From: [Clostridium] saccharolyticum WM1
GTDB lineage: Bacteria; Bacillota; Clostridia; Lachnospirales; Lachnospiraceae
DNA length: 64,000 bases
Reading direction: 5' to 3'
Assembly (NCBI RefSeq): GCF_000144625.1
Contig: NC_014376.1
Coordinates: 1,178,001-1,242,000 of the forward strand
The first letter of the stretch is position 1, and each line of letters begins with the position of its first letter. Under the pieces are notes generated by a model. That model was not told the origin of the DNA, ran no database searches, and was given only the letters and a program-made list of their open reading frames with translations. Both the position numbers and the translations under genes were made by a program. Positions 54,164 through 63,259 of the stretch are shown here, one piece after another.

Positions 54164-54580
54164 GTGGAAAGATCACTTGTTATATTAAAGCCTGATGCAA
54201 CAAAAAGAAAACTACTGGGAGAGCTCATAAGCAGATTTGAGAAGAAAAATATGGAGATTACAGATGCTAAGATGGAAGTCATCAGTAGAGATATTGCAGA
54301 AGCTCACTATTCCCATGTTAAGCATCTGCCTTTTTATGATGATATGATTGCATATATGACATCCTCCCCTTCTTTAATAATGGTGGTGAAAGGGGAGGAG
54401 GCAATTCGGGTTATCAGAAGTATGATAGGTAAAACAAACACTTTTGAAGCACAACAAGGAACAATACGAGGAGATTATGGGCTACATTTATTCCAAAACT
54501 TAATACATGCTTCGGATTCGATTGAAAGCGCAGAGATAGAAATACAAAGATTTTTTGGAGTCCAAGAAAGAGAAAGATAA
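54164..54580 (+). CDS. ndk: Nucleoside diphosphate kinase
   Basis: Transfers the gamma phosphate between nucleoside triphosphates and diphosphates through a phosphohistidine. 138 residues with ERSLVILKPDATKR at the N terminus, the GTIRGDYG segment and the active His at about residue 115 (NLIHASDS). The start is GTG 54164 with GGAGGAGG (54147-54154) upstream; an earlier TTG would add residues of no homology. It is somewhat divergent from the housekeeping type, for example MIGKTN in place of the common G-x-T-xP. It sits in the one-carbon cluster, next to a VOC protein. Confidence 0.88.
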   Translation: MERSLVILKPDATKRKLLGELISRFEKKNMEITDAKMEVISRDIAEAHYSHVKHLPFYDDMIAYMTSSPSLIMVVKGEEAIRVIRSMIGKTNTFEAQQGTIRGDYGLHLFQNLIHASDSIESAEIEIQRFFGVQERER

Positions 54581-54582
54581 AT

Positions 54583-54948
54583 ATGAAGATATGCTGGATA
54601 ATGATTTTTGTAAAAAATATGGATGAGTCAATTCAATTTTATCATGAAATACTTGACCTTCCTGTAAACAAAAGGTTTGGAGGTATAAAAGGACCAGAAA
54701 TTGCATTTTTAGGTGACAGTGAAACACAGGTGGAATTAGTTTGCAATCCTGAAAAGCTGGATGGAATATATGGATCAAATATATCAATAGGGTTTGATGT
54801 TGTCTCTGTTGATAACCTGATTAGTGACCTGCAAAAGAAAGCAATTCCAATTTATGATGGACCATATCAGCCAACTGCTAAATTAAAGTTCTTTTATGTA
54901 TTAGATCCAAATGGAGTATCAATTCAATTTGTTGAACGCCATCATTGA
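54583..54948 (+). CDS. VOC/glyoxalase-superfamily protein
   Basis: A 121-residue protein with two beta-alpha-beta-beta-beta units: MIFVKNMDESIQFYHEILDL, then YVLDPNGVSIQFVE at the C terminus. A Glu near 51 (QVELV) and one in FVE fit metal ligands. It starts two bases after ndk, so the two are coupled. The substrate cannot be told; the family includes lactoylglutathione lyases, dioxygenases and resistance proteins. Confidence 0.8.
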   Translation: MKICWIMIFVKNMDESIQFYHEILDLPVNKRFGGIKGPEIAFLGDSETQVELVCNPEKLDGIYGSNISIGFDVVSVDNLISDLQKKAIPIYDGPYQPTAKLKFFYVLDPNGVSIQFVERHH

Positions 54949-55223
54949 TATTAAATACATTTTGGTCCCATAAAAATTTAAAAAATATAATTATTTATAA
55001 TATTGTTTGGAGTTATTTCATCAGCTTTTACCATATTTGCTTGAAAAATGCCACAGGGCATACTGCTAAGCATATGCTTATTTTTTTGTAGAAGTGGTGC
55101 TGTGTTACTTTTGTTTGTATCTTTGGTAATTTTCTGCCTGAAACCGGTGGAAGTAAATTTATGATATTGTATGAGCGAAAACTGTTCTGCATATAAAAAA
55201 ATCAGATTGAGGAGGAAATCAAA

Positions 55224-56894
55224 ATGAAAACAGATGTACAGATTGCACAGGAGGCTAACATGCTTCCGATAGCAGAGGTTGCAAAGAATCTTGGAATTTT
55301 GGAGGATGAACTGGAGCTTTACGGTAAGCATAAGGCAAAGGTTTCTTTGGATGTATTAAAAAGACTTGAAAATAAGCCGGATGCCAAGTTGGTACTTGTT
55401 ACTGCTATCAACCCTACTCCGGCAGGTGAGGGAAAGACCACAACTAATGTTGGTTTATCCATGGGACTTAATAAAATCGGAAAAAAGGCCATTACAGCTC
55501 TCCGGGAGCCGTCGCTGGGACCTTGCTTCGGTGTAAAAGGAGGAGCTGCCGGAGGCGGATATGCTCAGGTTGTACCAATGGATGATATTAATCTTCACTT
55601 TACAGGAGATTTTCATGCTATTACATCCGCGCACAATCTGTTAGCTGCCCTCCTTGATAATCATCTTCATCAGGGAAATGCTCTGCGGATTGACCCTAAA
55701 AAGATCGTGTGGAAAAGAGTCGTGGATATGAATGACAGGTCTCTCAGAAACATCATCGTGGGTCTTGGGGGAAAGGGCGACGGAGTGGTGAGACAAGCCG
55801 GATTCGATATTACAGTTGCATCGGAAATTATGGCAATTCTTTGCTTGGCTACCAGCATGTCTGACTTAAAGGAACGTCTTTCCAGAATGGTAGTAGCTTA
55901 TAATACAGATGGTAACCCAGTCACTGCGGGAGATCTGGAAGCAACAGGAGCTATGGCACTGCTGTTGAAGGATGCAATTAAGCCAAATCTGGTACAGACA
56001 TTGGAGAACACACCTGCGTTTATTCACGGAGGACCCTTTGCCAATATAGCACATGGCTGTAATTCCGTACTTGCAACGAAGGTTGCTTTAAAACTGGCCG
56101 ACTATGTAATAACGGAAGCCGGCTTTGGGGCTGATCTTGGGGCTGAGAAATTCTTTGATATCAAGTGCAGATTCGCAGGGCTGAATCCGGATGCGGTGGT
56201 TATTGTTGCGACAGTAAGAGCTCTAAAAATGAATGGTGGAGTACCGAAGACAGAACTGTCAACTGAAAACCTCAATGCATTGGAAAAGGGAATAGCAAAC
56301 CTGGAGAGACATCTGGAAAACCTTGAGAAATTTGGTGTTTCCGCAGTTGTTGCAATTAATAAATTCCCCGCTGATACAGAAGCGGAATTAGAGTTGCTCA
56401 GAGAGAAATGTGCAGCCAGGGGTGTTGAAGTAATTCTCTCCGATGTATTTGCAAAAGGAGGAGAGGGTGGCATTGCCCTTGCTTCGAAGGTAGTGAAAAT
56501 ATGCGAAACAAAAAAATCAAATTATGCACCCCTTTATGATGTGGATGGCTCTATAGCTGAGAAAATCACAACCATTGCGCAGGAGATATACAGAGCGGAC
56601 GGAGTCGATTTTACGGCTGATGCTAAGAAACAGATTGCAGAGCTTGAAAAACTCAGCTTGGATAAGATGCCGATCTGTATGGCAAAAACCCAGTATTCAT
56701 TCTCGGATAATGCCAATCTGCTGGGAGCACCTATAGGTTTCCGTATCACAGTAAGAGAAGTTAAGGTATCGGCAGGAGCGGGGTTTATAGTGGCTATTAC
56801 CGGCGATATCATGACTATGCCGGGTCTTCCCAAAGTTCCTGCTGCCAATGGTATGGATATTACAGAAGATGGAGTTATTATTGGTTTATCCTAA
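55224..56894 (+). CDS. fhs: Formate-tetrahydrofolate ligase
   Basis: Cytosolic enzyme forming 10-formyl-THF from formate, THF and ATP, reversible with ATP gain. 556 residues, full length. The P-loop PAGEGKTT is at 66-73, followed by [26 protein letters not shown] sequence, DMNDRSLRN, and the C-terminal [18 protein letters not shown] precedes the start. It heads a folD-fchA-FNT-folC series. Placed with a methyl-THF-forming demethylase, it could run towards formate and ATP; in acetogens it runs the other way. Confidence 0.96.
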   Translation: MKTDVQIAQEANMLPIAEVAKNLGILEDELELYGKHKAKVSLDVLKRLENKPDAKLVLVTAINPTPAGEGKTTTNVGLSMGLNKIGKKAITALREPSLGPCFGVKGGAAGGGYAQVVPMDDINLHFTGDFHAITSAHNLLAALLDNHLHQGNALRIDPKKIVWKRVVDMNDRSLRNIIVGLGGKGDGVVRQAGFDITVASEIMAILCLATSMSDLKERLSRMVVAYNTDGNPVTAGDLEATGAMALLLKDAIKPNLVQTLENTPAFIHGGPFANIAHGCNSVLATKVALKLADYVITEAGFGADLGAEKFFDIKCRFAGLNPDAVVIVATVRALKMNGGVPKTELSTENLNALEKGIANLERHLENLEKFGVSAVVAINKFPADTEAELELLREKCAARGVEVILSDVFAKGGEGGIALASKVVKICETKKSNYAPLYDVDGSIAEKITTIAQEIYRADGVDFTADAKKQIAELEKLSLDKMPICMAKTQYSFSDNANLLGAPIGFRITVREVKVSAGAGFIVAITGDIMTMPGLPKVPAANGMDITEDGVIIGLS

Positions 56895-56905
56895 GGAGGA
56901 ATAGA

Positions 56906-57760
56906 ATGGGGACAAGACTAGAAGGAAAGCCAGTCGTTCAGTTTTTAAGAGATGATTTAAAACAACGGGTGGGAAAATTAGCAGAGAAGGGGATTATACC
57001 CACAGTTCTTATTATAAGGGTGGGCGAAAGGGAAGATGATGTATCTTATGAGAGAGGAATATTAAAAAACTGCGAGTTACTGGAAATTAAAAGCAAAGTG
57101 CTACAATTGCCTATTGAAATTGCATTGGACCGGCTTGTGGAAATAATAGAAGCTGCGAACAGGGACATCGATGTCCATGGTATTATGATATTCAGGCCTT
57201 TGCCGGCACATCTTGATCCAGAAGTGCTAAGTAAGACTATAAGCCCTGAAAAAGACATTGACTGTATGTCTCCGGTCAACCTGGAAAAGGTATTTGAAGG
57301 GAATGCAAACGGCTTTGCTCCCTGTACTCCCAAAGCAGTAATCGAGCTTCTAAAATATTATAATATTCCACTCAAAGGCGCCAATGTTGTTGTAGCAGGA
57401 AGAAGCCTGGTGGTAGGAAAGCCCCTTGCAATGCTTCTTCTGGATGAAAATGCTACAGTAACTATCTGTCATTCAAGAACAAAGGAGATGACAGAAATTA
57501 CGGCAAACGCTGATATCGTAGTAGCAGCCATCGGAAAAGCTAAATTCATGTCGGAGAAATATTTTAAACCGGAATCTATTGTGGTTGATGTTGGAATTAA
57601 TGACGCAGGAGATGGAAAGATTTGCGGAGATGTTGATTTTGGCAGCGTTTTTGATAAAGTGACAGCAATTACTCCTGCGGTAGGAGGAATAGGAACTATC
57701 ACAACAACAATTCTCTTAAGTCATGTAGTTATAGCTTGCGAGGAACTAACGAAAGATTAG
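56906..57760 (+). CDS. folD: FolD bifunctional methylene-THF dehydrogenase/methenyl-THF cyclohydrolase
   Basis: Interconverts methylene-, methenyl- and formyl-THF; 284 residues. It has SYERGILKNCE around the catalytic Tyr/Lys, EKDID with the conserved Asp, PCTPKAVIELL, and the Rossmann GRSLVVGKPLAMLL. The usual GILVQLPLP stretch reads GIMIFRPLP, so the conserved Gln is missing. AAGGAGG precedes the start, 11 bases after fhs. A separate cyclohydrolase gene, fchA, follows, so FolD here may mainly serve as dehydrogenase. Confidence 0.9.
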   Translation: MGTRLEGKPVVQFLRDDLKQRVGKLAEKGIIPTVLIIRVGEREDDVSYERGILKNCELLEIKSKVLQLPIEIALDRLVEIIEAANRDIDVHGIMIFRPLPAHLDPEVLSKTISPEKDIDCMSPVNLEKVFEGNANGFAPCTPKAVIELLKYYNIPLKGANVVVAGRSLVVGKPLAMLLLDENATVTICHSRTKEMTEITANADIVVAAIGKAKFMSEKYFKPESIVVDVGINDAGDGKICGDVDFGSVFDKVTAITPAVGGIGTITTTILLSHVVIACEELTKD

Positions 57761-57795
57761 GCAGTATCTCATATTCGGAAATCATTTTTCAGCCA

Positions 57796-57829
57796 GAGAT
57801 GAAGGCAGATTAGGAGCTGCCTTCATCTC
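57796..57829 (+). terminator. Hairpin between folD and fchA
   Basis: The 13-bp stem GAGATGAAGGCAG/CTGCCTTCATCTC has a short loop and no strong T run after it. It could attenuate or stabilise transcripts. Confidence 0.55.
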
Positions 57830-57909
57830 AATAGAAATATTTCTGGTAATGAGTGAAATAAATACTTATATTTTTATGCTGCTATAAAACAGCAGAATGG
57901 AGAAAGAAA

Positions 57910-58536
57910 ATGCTGGAAAAAAGTTGTAACATATTCATCGAAGAATTATCTTCAAAATCACCGGTTCCAGGTGGCGGTGGTGCGTCGGCATATGTCGGAG
58001 CACTTGGAATGGCTCTTGGTTGCATGGTAGGAAACCTGACTCTTGGTAAGAAAAAATATCAGGAGGTAGAGCCCGATATTATAAAACTATTAGAAAAATC
58101 GGAGAAAATTATTATAGAGTTGAAAGAACTGGTAAGCAAAGATGCCGAAGTTTTTTATCCGCTCTCACAGGCTTATGGGTTGCCACAGAATACAGAAGAA
58201 GAGAAGGCAGAGAAAGAGGCGGTTCTTCAGCATGCATTAATTGCTGCGACTAAGGTTCCACTTGATATTGCAAAAACGTGTTTGGAAGCTATTGAGCTTA
58301 TTGAAGAATATGCGATAAAGGGAACACGTATTGCAGTCAGTGATGCAGGTGTAGGTGCAATATTCTGCAAAGCGGCGCTACAGGGAGCTAAACTAAATGT
58401 TCTTATTAATACTAAGATTATGAAAGATCAGGAATTAAAAAACGTTGTTGAAAGTGAACTGTCTGAAACTGTACGGGCAGGGATGGAAAAGGCAGACCGG
58501 ATTTACCAATATGTAGAGACTTTGTTAAAGTCTTAA
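57910..58536 (+). CDS. fchA: Methenyl-THF cyclohydrolase (FchA, cyclodeaminase family)
   Basis: A 208-residue all-helical protein of the FTCD C-terminal/cyclodeaminase fold. PVPGGGGASAYVGALGMALG (about residues 18-37) is the diagnostic loop, followed by a long helix bundle. In clostridia and acetogens FchA hydrates 5,10-methenyl-THF to 10-formyl-THF. AGAAAG precedes the ATG. It belongs to the fhs-folD series. Confidence 0.9.
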   Translation: MLEKSCNIFIEELSSKSPVPGGGGASAYVGALGMALGCMVGNLTLGKKKYQEVEPDIIKLLEKSEKIIIELKELVSKDAEVFYPLSQAYGLPQNTEEEKAEKEAVLQHALIAATKVPLDIAKTCLEAIELIEEYAIKGTRIAVSDAGVGAIFCKAALQGAKLNVLINTKIMKDQELKNVVESELSETVRAGMEKADRIYQYVETLLKS

Positions 58537-58556
58537 AGTGGTAAAGGAGCGTATTT

Positions 58557-59465
58557 ATGAATGGACAAAATTACCTGACATCACCGGAAATTGCGGAAAC
58601 TACCATCCAGACAGCAGTCAAAAAAGCAAAGACACCTGTAATTAATCAGTTACTTCTTGGGATTTTAGCCGGAGCATTTATTGCTTTTGCCTCAGAAGGA
58701 TCAAATATGGCGGCATTCAATCTTTTAGCAAAACCGGAAACCTATGGACTGGGTAAGGTATTGGCTGGCGCAACTTTTGGAACAGGTCTGATGCTGGTGT
58801 TAATTGCAGGAGGGGAACTTTTTACTGGAAACACGATGATGATTGCCGGGGTTCTTGATAAAAAGGTGAAAGTAAAGGATATGCTTAAAAATTGGTGCTT
58901 TGTGTATATCGGAAATTTTATAGGTTCCGTATTCATTGCCTATATGATAAATCATTCAGGACAGCTAAGCAGCGGCTCCAATATGTTAGGTGCAATGACG
59001 ATTAAAATTGCGGCCAATAAGGTCGGATTGTCCTTTTCACAGGCATTTATTCTCGGCATCCTGTGTAATTGGCTGGTTTGTCTTGCAGTTTGGATGGCAT
59101 ATGGCGCCAAAGATATCACAGGAAAAATATTTGCAATATTCTTTCCTATTTGGCTCTTTATAACCTCAGGATTTGAGCACAGTATAGCCAATATGTATTA
59201 CATACCTGCCGGAATTATGGCAAAAAGTAACGGCGCATTGGCTGAGGCTGCCGCACAATTAGGGGTTACGGCAGAAAAACTGGGGCATCTGAACTGGGGA
59301 AGTTTCATTACCAAAAATTTAATACCTGTAACACTTGGAAATATTGTAGGAGGAAGTTTATTTGTTGCCTCCATATATTGGTTCGTCTATATCAGAACCA
59401 ATAAAAAACAGGAAGTGACTGTAGTTTCTGAAGAAAAGACAGCCAATGAATGTACAAATAAATAA
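58557..59465 (+). CDS. Formate/nitrite transporter (FNT) family channel
   Basis: A 302-residue membrane protein with six helices and the two FNT half-repeats: GGELFTGNTMM and, in the second half, GFEHSIANMYYIP with the central His (near 209). Pentameric FNT channels conduct formate or nitrite. Placed between fchA and folT/folC in a one-carbon cluster, formate is the likely solute. AAAGGAG precedes ATG 58557. Confidence 0.9.
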   Translation: MNGQNYLTSPEIAETTIQTAVKKAKTPVINQLLLGILAGAFIAFASEGSNMAAFNLLAKPETYGLGKVLAGATFGTGLMLVLIAGGELFTGNTMMIAGVLDKKVKVKDMLKNWCFVYIGNFIGSVFIAYMINHSGQLSSGSNMLGAMTIKIAANKVGLSFSQAFILGILCNWLVCLAVWMAYGAKDITGKIFAIFFPIWLFITSGFEHSIANMYYIPAGIMAKSNGALAEAAAQLGVTAEKLGHLNWGSFITKNLIPVTLGNIVGGSLFVASIYWFVYIRTNKKQEVTVVSEEKTANECTNK

Positions 59466-59472
59466 TAAGATT

Positions 59473-59571
59473 TGGTTAGAGTAGGGACAGTGCGTTAAGT
59501 ACCGAAGGATGGGAAGTTGTCTTTGGGCGAAAGGCTTGATGCTTGCGGTGCTGTCCCGCATCCGCTACCAC
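59473..59571 (+). promoter_or_regulatory. THF riboswitch controlling the second folT and folC
   Basis: A near-consensus THF riboswitch: AGTAGG, stem GGACAG/CTGTCC, TGCGTTAAGT, GGATGGGAAGTTG, GGGCGAAAGGC and the 3' CGCATCCGCTACC, where CATCC can pair with GGATG. Its end overlaps a hairpin AAAGAAG/CTTCTTT (59574-59590). CTTCTTT can alternatively pair with the AAAGGAG ribosome site (59607-59613), giving a plausible translational switch. Confidence 0.92.
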
Positions 59572-59617
59572 TTAAAGAAGAGACTTCTTTCGTGGTGGAT
59601 CACAAGAAAGGAGTTAT

Positions 59618-60154
59618 ATGAAAAAAATATATAAAGAATGGTTTAAAGAGTACGTTTCTATAGACACACATTCATTGGTTACTATGGGATTATTAATAGC
59701 AATTGAAGTAATCTTGACCCGGTTTGTATCCATACAAGCCTGGAACCTGAGAATAGGCTTTGGATTTTTGCCGATTGCTGTTGCAGGTATGATACTTGGA
59801 CCTGTCAGAGCTGGTATTATGGCTGCTATAGCAGATTTTCTTGGTGCAATATTGTTTCCGTCAGGCACATTTTTTCCTGGGTTTACGTTTACGGCATTAT
59901 TGGTAGGGATTTTATACGGCATTTTCCTTTATAAAAAGATGAATACACGGAGAATAGCCACTGCAATTGGAATCCACCAATGTATTCTGAGCCTGTTTGT
60001 TAATACATTTTGGCTGTCAATTTTATATGGTTCCCCCTACTGGCCTTTATTTACGACTAGAATTGTGCAGACAGTAATTATGCTTTTTGTTGAGGGTATC
60101 TGTCTTGTAGCGGTATGCAATAAGAAAGTAAGCCGGATATTGGCTTTTAAATAG
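59618..60154 (+). CDS. folT: Folate ECF transporter S component (second copy)
   Basis: A 178-residue membrane protein homologous to the first FolT: GFGFLPIAVAGMILGPVRAG, FFPGFTFTALLVGILYG, then FVNTFWLSILYG. AAAGGAG at 59607-59613 precedes the ATG. It sits 13 bases before folC, linking uptake with polyglutamylation, and a THF riboswitch lies directly upstream. Confidence 0.88.
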   Translation: MKKIYKEWFKEYVSIDTHSLVTMGLLIAIEVILTRFVSIQAWNLRIGFGFLPIAVAGMILGPVRAGIMAAIADFLGAILFPSGTFFPGFTFTALLVGILYGIFLYKKMNTRRIATAIGIHQCILSLFVNTFWLSILYGSPYWPLFTTRIVQTVIMLFVEGICLVAVCNKKVSRILAFK

Positions 60155-60166
60155 CAGGAGGTATGT

Positions 60167-61438
60167 ATGGACATCACGGAAGCTATAGAATATATAAATC
60201 AAACAGCATGGCAGGGAAGCAGGCTGGGACTTGAGAGAATGGAAATTCTGCTTGGGTTGATTTGGAACCCCGAAAGAAAGTTAAAATATATCCATATTGC
60301 AGGAACAAACGGCAAAGGTTCCACAGCGGCTATGCTTGCCTCTGTTTTGACTGAAGCAGGATATAAAACAGGACTGTATACCTCACCCTATATACAATGC
60401 TTTAATGAAAGAATCCAAATCAACGGGATTAATATACCGGATGATAAGATAATTGAAGCAGTGGAGCATATAAGAGGATTTGTTGACCAAATGGAGGACA
60501 AGCCAACAGAATTTGAACTTATAACAGTGATTGCATTTCTCTATTTCTATCAATGTCAGTGTGATATTGTGGTTCTTGAAGTAGGCATGGGAGGGAGACT
60601 GGATTCTACCAATATTATACCGGTACCTGAGGTTGCAGTGATTACTGCTATTGACTTAGACCATACCAGGGAACTGGGAAATACGGTTGAAAAAATAGCC
60701 GGAGAAAAAGCAGGTATCATAAAGAATGGTTGTGACGTGGTTCTTTATCAGCAAAGGCAGTCGGTTTTTGAGGTGATAGAATCCGTATGCAGTGATAAAT
60801 CAGCCCGGTTACATCCTGTGGATTTTAATTATATTGAGATTATCTGCAGTGATTTAAACGGACAATGCCTGAATTTTGAAGATTTCCACGATATTAAAAT
60901 AAGCCTGTTAGGAGAATATCAGCAAAAAAACACAGCAGTTGCACTGAAGACACTGGAAATATTGATTAAAAAAGGATGGAATTTTACGGTAAGAGGTATT
61001 AAGGAAGGTATGAAGAAAGCAAAATGGCCCGGCCGTTTTGAGGTTCTTACCAGAAAACCGTATTTTATTGTAGATGGTGCCCATAACCCCAACGGTGTCC
61101 GGGCAATGGCGGATAATATTAACGCATACTTTAAGGACAGGAAAATCATTTTTTTGGTCGGAGTCCTTAAGGATAAAGACTATGAAGCAATGATGAGGCT
61201 GATTATGCCCTATGGGAGCAAATTTATTGTTGTACAACCTGAGAATTCAAGAGCACTTTCCCAAGGTGAACTGGCTGATTACTTAAGAAATAATAGTAAT
61301 GCAGATGTATCAGAAGCAGATAATGTGGAGACTGGAATTAAGACGGCCTTAAATCTGGCAAGAGAAGATGAAGTGATTATTGCCTTCGGTTCACTCTATA
61401 TGGTAGGAAGCATAAGAAATTTTTTTTTACAGGATTGA
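60167..61438 (+). CDS. folC: Folylpolyglutamate/dihydrofolate synthase
   Basis: Mur-ligase-family enzyme adding glutamate to folates, which traps them in the cell; 423 residues. ATP-binding GTNGKGST is at 46-53, followed by LYTSPY, VGMGGRLDSTN, GEKAGIIK and DGAHNPNGV. GCAGGAGGT precedes ATG 60167. It is cotranscribed with the riboswitch-controlled folT, so folate status controls both. Confidence 0.94.
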   Translation: MDITEAIEYINQTAWQGSRLGLERMEILLGLIWNPERKLKYIHIAGTNGKGSTAAMLASVLTEAGYKTGLYTSPYIQCFNERIQINGINIPDDKIIEAVEHIRGFVDQMEDKPTEFELITVIAFLYFYQCQCDIVVLEVGMGGRLDSTNIIPVPEVAVITAIDLDHTRELGNTVEKIAGEKAGIIKNGCDVVLYQQRQSVFEVIESVCSDKSARLHPVDFNYIEIICSDLNGQCLNFEDFHDIKISLLGEYQQKNTAVALKTLEILIKKGWNFTVRGIKEGMKKAKWPGRFEVLTRKPYFIVDGAHNPNGVRAMADNINAYFKDRKIIFLVGVLKDKDYEAMMRLIMPYGSKFIVVQPENSRALSQGELADYLRNNSNADVSEADNVETGIKTALNLAREDEVIIAFGSLYMVGSIRNFFLQD

Positions 61439-61454
61439 TTTAATTAAATGTATG

Positions 61455-61502
61455 TTATCCCATATAGGATTTTACCTCCTATATGGGATAACCTCTTTTT
61501 TT
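61455..61502 (+). terminator. Strong rho-independent terminator after folC
   Basis: A 15-bp perfect stem TTATCCCATATAGGA/TCCTATATGGGATAA (61455-61469 with 61477-61491) is followed by CCTCTTTTTTT. Confidence 0.93.
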
Positions 61503-61544
61503 ACCGGTACCTTCCGGGAGTACCCGATGTTAGAGGAGGAAGAT

Positions 61545-63191
61545 ATGGAAGAGATTATATATATAACAGGCCATAAAAATCCGGACACTGATTCCATATG
61601 TTCAGCGATTGCTTATGCCGAGCTGAAGAAAAAGCTCGGAACTAAGGCAGTTCCCATAAGAATCGGAGATATCAATAAAGAAACGGAGTTTGTATTAAGG
61701 TATTTTAATATCGAAGCACCGGAATATCTTGAAACGGTACGGACTCAGGTATCAGACTTAAGCATGGATATTGTACATCCGGTGTCCGAGGATATTTCCA
61801 TAAAGGTGGCGTGGGGAATCATGCAGAAAAACAATGTCAAGGTTCTTCCTGTTGTAGGTGAGAAAGAAGAGCTGCTTGGAATTGTAACACTTTCGGATAT
61901 AACAAAAAGCTATATGAATGCACTGGAAAATAATGTTCTCTCAGCAAGTAATACTCCTCTAAAAAACATCGTAGAAACATTAAATGCAAAGCTTTTGCAC
62001 GGAAAGGACGAGGACTTCAAGAATTCGGGAAAGGTTGTTATTGCAGCCATGTTGCCGGAAAGTCTGGAGCCTTATATTGAAACCGGAGATATGGTGCTTG
62101 TGGGAAACAGGAAAGACAGCCAGATGAAAGCAATTGAACTGGGAGCCAGCTGCATTATTGTTTCCTGTGGAGGACAGATTGATAACGAAGTCCTTGTGCT
62201 GGCCGAAAAATCCCATTGTATTGTAATGGAAACAAATTATGACACCTTTACCGCAGCAAGATTGATTAATCAAAGCATTCCGGTCGGCTTTATCATGACT
62301 AAGAAAGAGCTTACTTATTTTAATATAAAAGATTTCACCGATTCAGTGAAGGAAAAAATGCTTAAAACCAGATACCGGAGTTATCCGGTGGTGGATGAAT
62401 GTAACCGAATGATGGGGTTTATTTCAAGATATCACCTCATCTCACAGAGAAGAAAAAAGATCGTATTGCTGGATCATAATGAAAAGACACAGACTGTGGA
62501 TGGGATAGAGCAGGCTGAAATTATTGAAATTATTGACCACCACAGAATAGGAGATATACAGACGTCAAATCCTGTTCTGTTTAAAAACGAGCCACTGGGA
62601 AGTACCTCAACCATAATAGCTAATATGTATTTTGAAAACGGAATGAAACCGGCAAAAGGTATCGCAGGAATTCTATGTGCCGCCATCCTGTCGGATACGA
62701 TGAAATTCAAATCCCCCACAAGTACTTTTGTGGATCAGATCACAGCTTCAAAACTTGCTGCCATTGCGGACATTGACATTGATGAATTAGCCGTTGGATT
62801 GTTCCAGGCGGCATCCTCATTAAAGGACATGAGTCCGGAAGCGATTCTGAAAAATGATTTTAAGGAATACCAGTTTGATAAATACAAAGTAGGAATCGGG
62901 CAGTTCAATACCAACGATATGGAGGGATTTTCTGATATTAAAGCGATGCTACTTGAAAGTATGGAAGTACTTAGGAAAGAAGGGCGATATAATTTAATTG
63001 TTCTCATGATCACAGATATGATGAGAGAGGGTTCACAGCTGCTTTTTAAAGGTCATGATAACCAGTTGATGGAGAAAGCATTTTCAACTGAGTCTGATAC
63101 CGACAGTATCTATTTAAAAAATGTAGTCTCAAGAAAGAAACAGATACTGCCTGCCATTGCAAATGCTGCTGAAGTGGCGAGTAATCTGTAG
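61545..63191 (+). CDS. ppaC: Family II manganese-dependent inorganic pyrophosphatase with CBS-DRTGG regulatory insert
   Basis: A 548-residue DHH-family pyrophosphatase. N-terminal metal site GHKNPDTDS (residues 9-17) is followed by CBS domains around a DRTGG domain (about 70-310), then IIDHHRIGD and the DHHA2 part. The insert makes these enzymes respond to adenine nucleotides. ATG 61545 follows AGGAGG (61534-61539). ATG 61527 is possible, but any start at 61452 would lie inside the terminator. Confidence 0.92.
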   Translation: MEEIIYITGHKNPDTDSICSAIAYAELKKKLGTKAVPIRIGDINKETEFVLRYFNIEAPEYLETVRTQVSDLSMDIVHPVSEDISIKVAWGIMQKNNVKVLPVVGEKEELLGIVTLSDITKSYMNALENNVLSASNTPLKNIVETLNAKLLHGKDEDFKNSGKVVIAAMLPESLEPYIETGDMVLVGNRKDSQMKAIELGASCIIVSCGGQIDNEVLVLAEKSHCIVMETNYDTFTAARLINQSIPVGFIMTKKELTYFNIKDFTDSVKEKMLKTRYRSYPVVDECNRMMGFISRYHLISQRRKKIVLLDHNEKTQTVDGIEQAEIIEIIDHHRIGDIQTSNPVLFKNEPLGSTSTIIANMYFENGMKPAKGIAGILCAAILSDTMKFKSPTSTFVDQITASKLAAIADIDIDELAVGLFQAASSLKDMSPEAILKNDFKEYQFDKYKVGIGQFNTNDMEGFSDIKAMLLESMEVLRKEGRYNLIVLMITDMMREGSQLLFKGHDNQLMEKAFSTESDTDSIYLKNVVSRKKQILPAIANAAEVASNL

Positions 63192-63259
63192 TCCTTATAA
63201 AGCTTGTGTATAAACGCAGATAAAAATAGAGTAGAACATGTACAGGAAAGGAGCTAATT

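Noticed and set aside
61452..61544. An extended N terminus for the pyrophosphatase
   Set aside because: The extension would be translated from the terminator hairpin and lacks homology; ATG 61545 has AGGAGG and begins at the conserved core.
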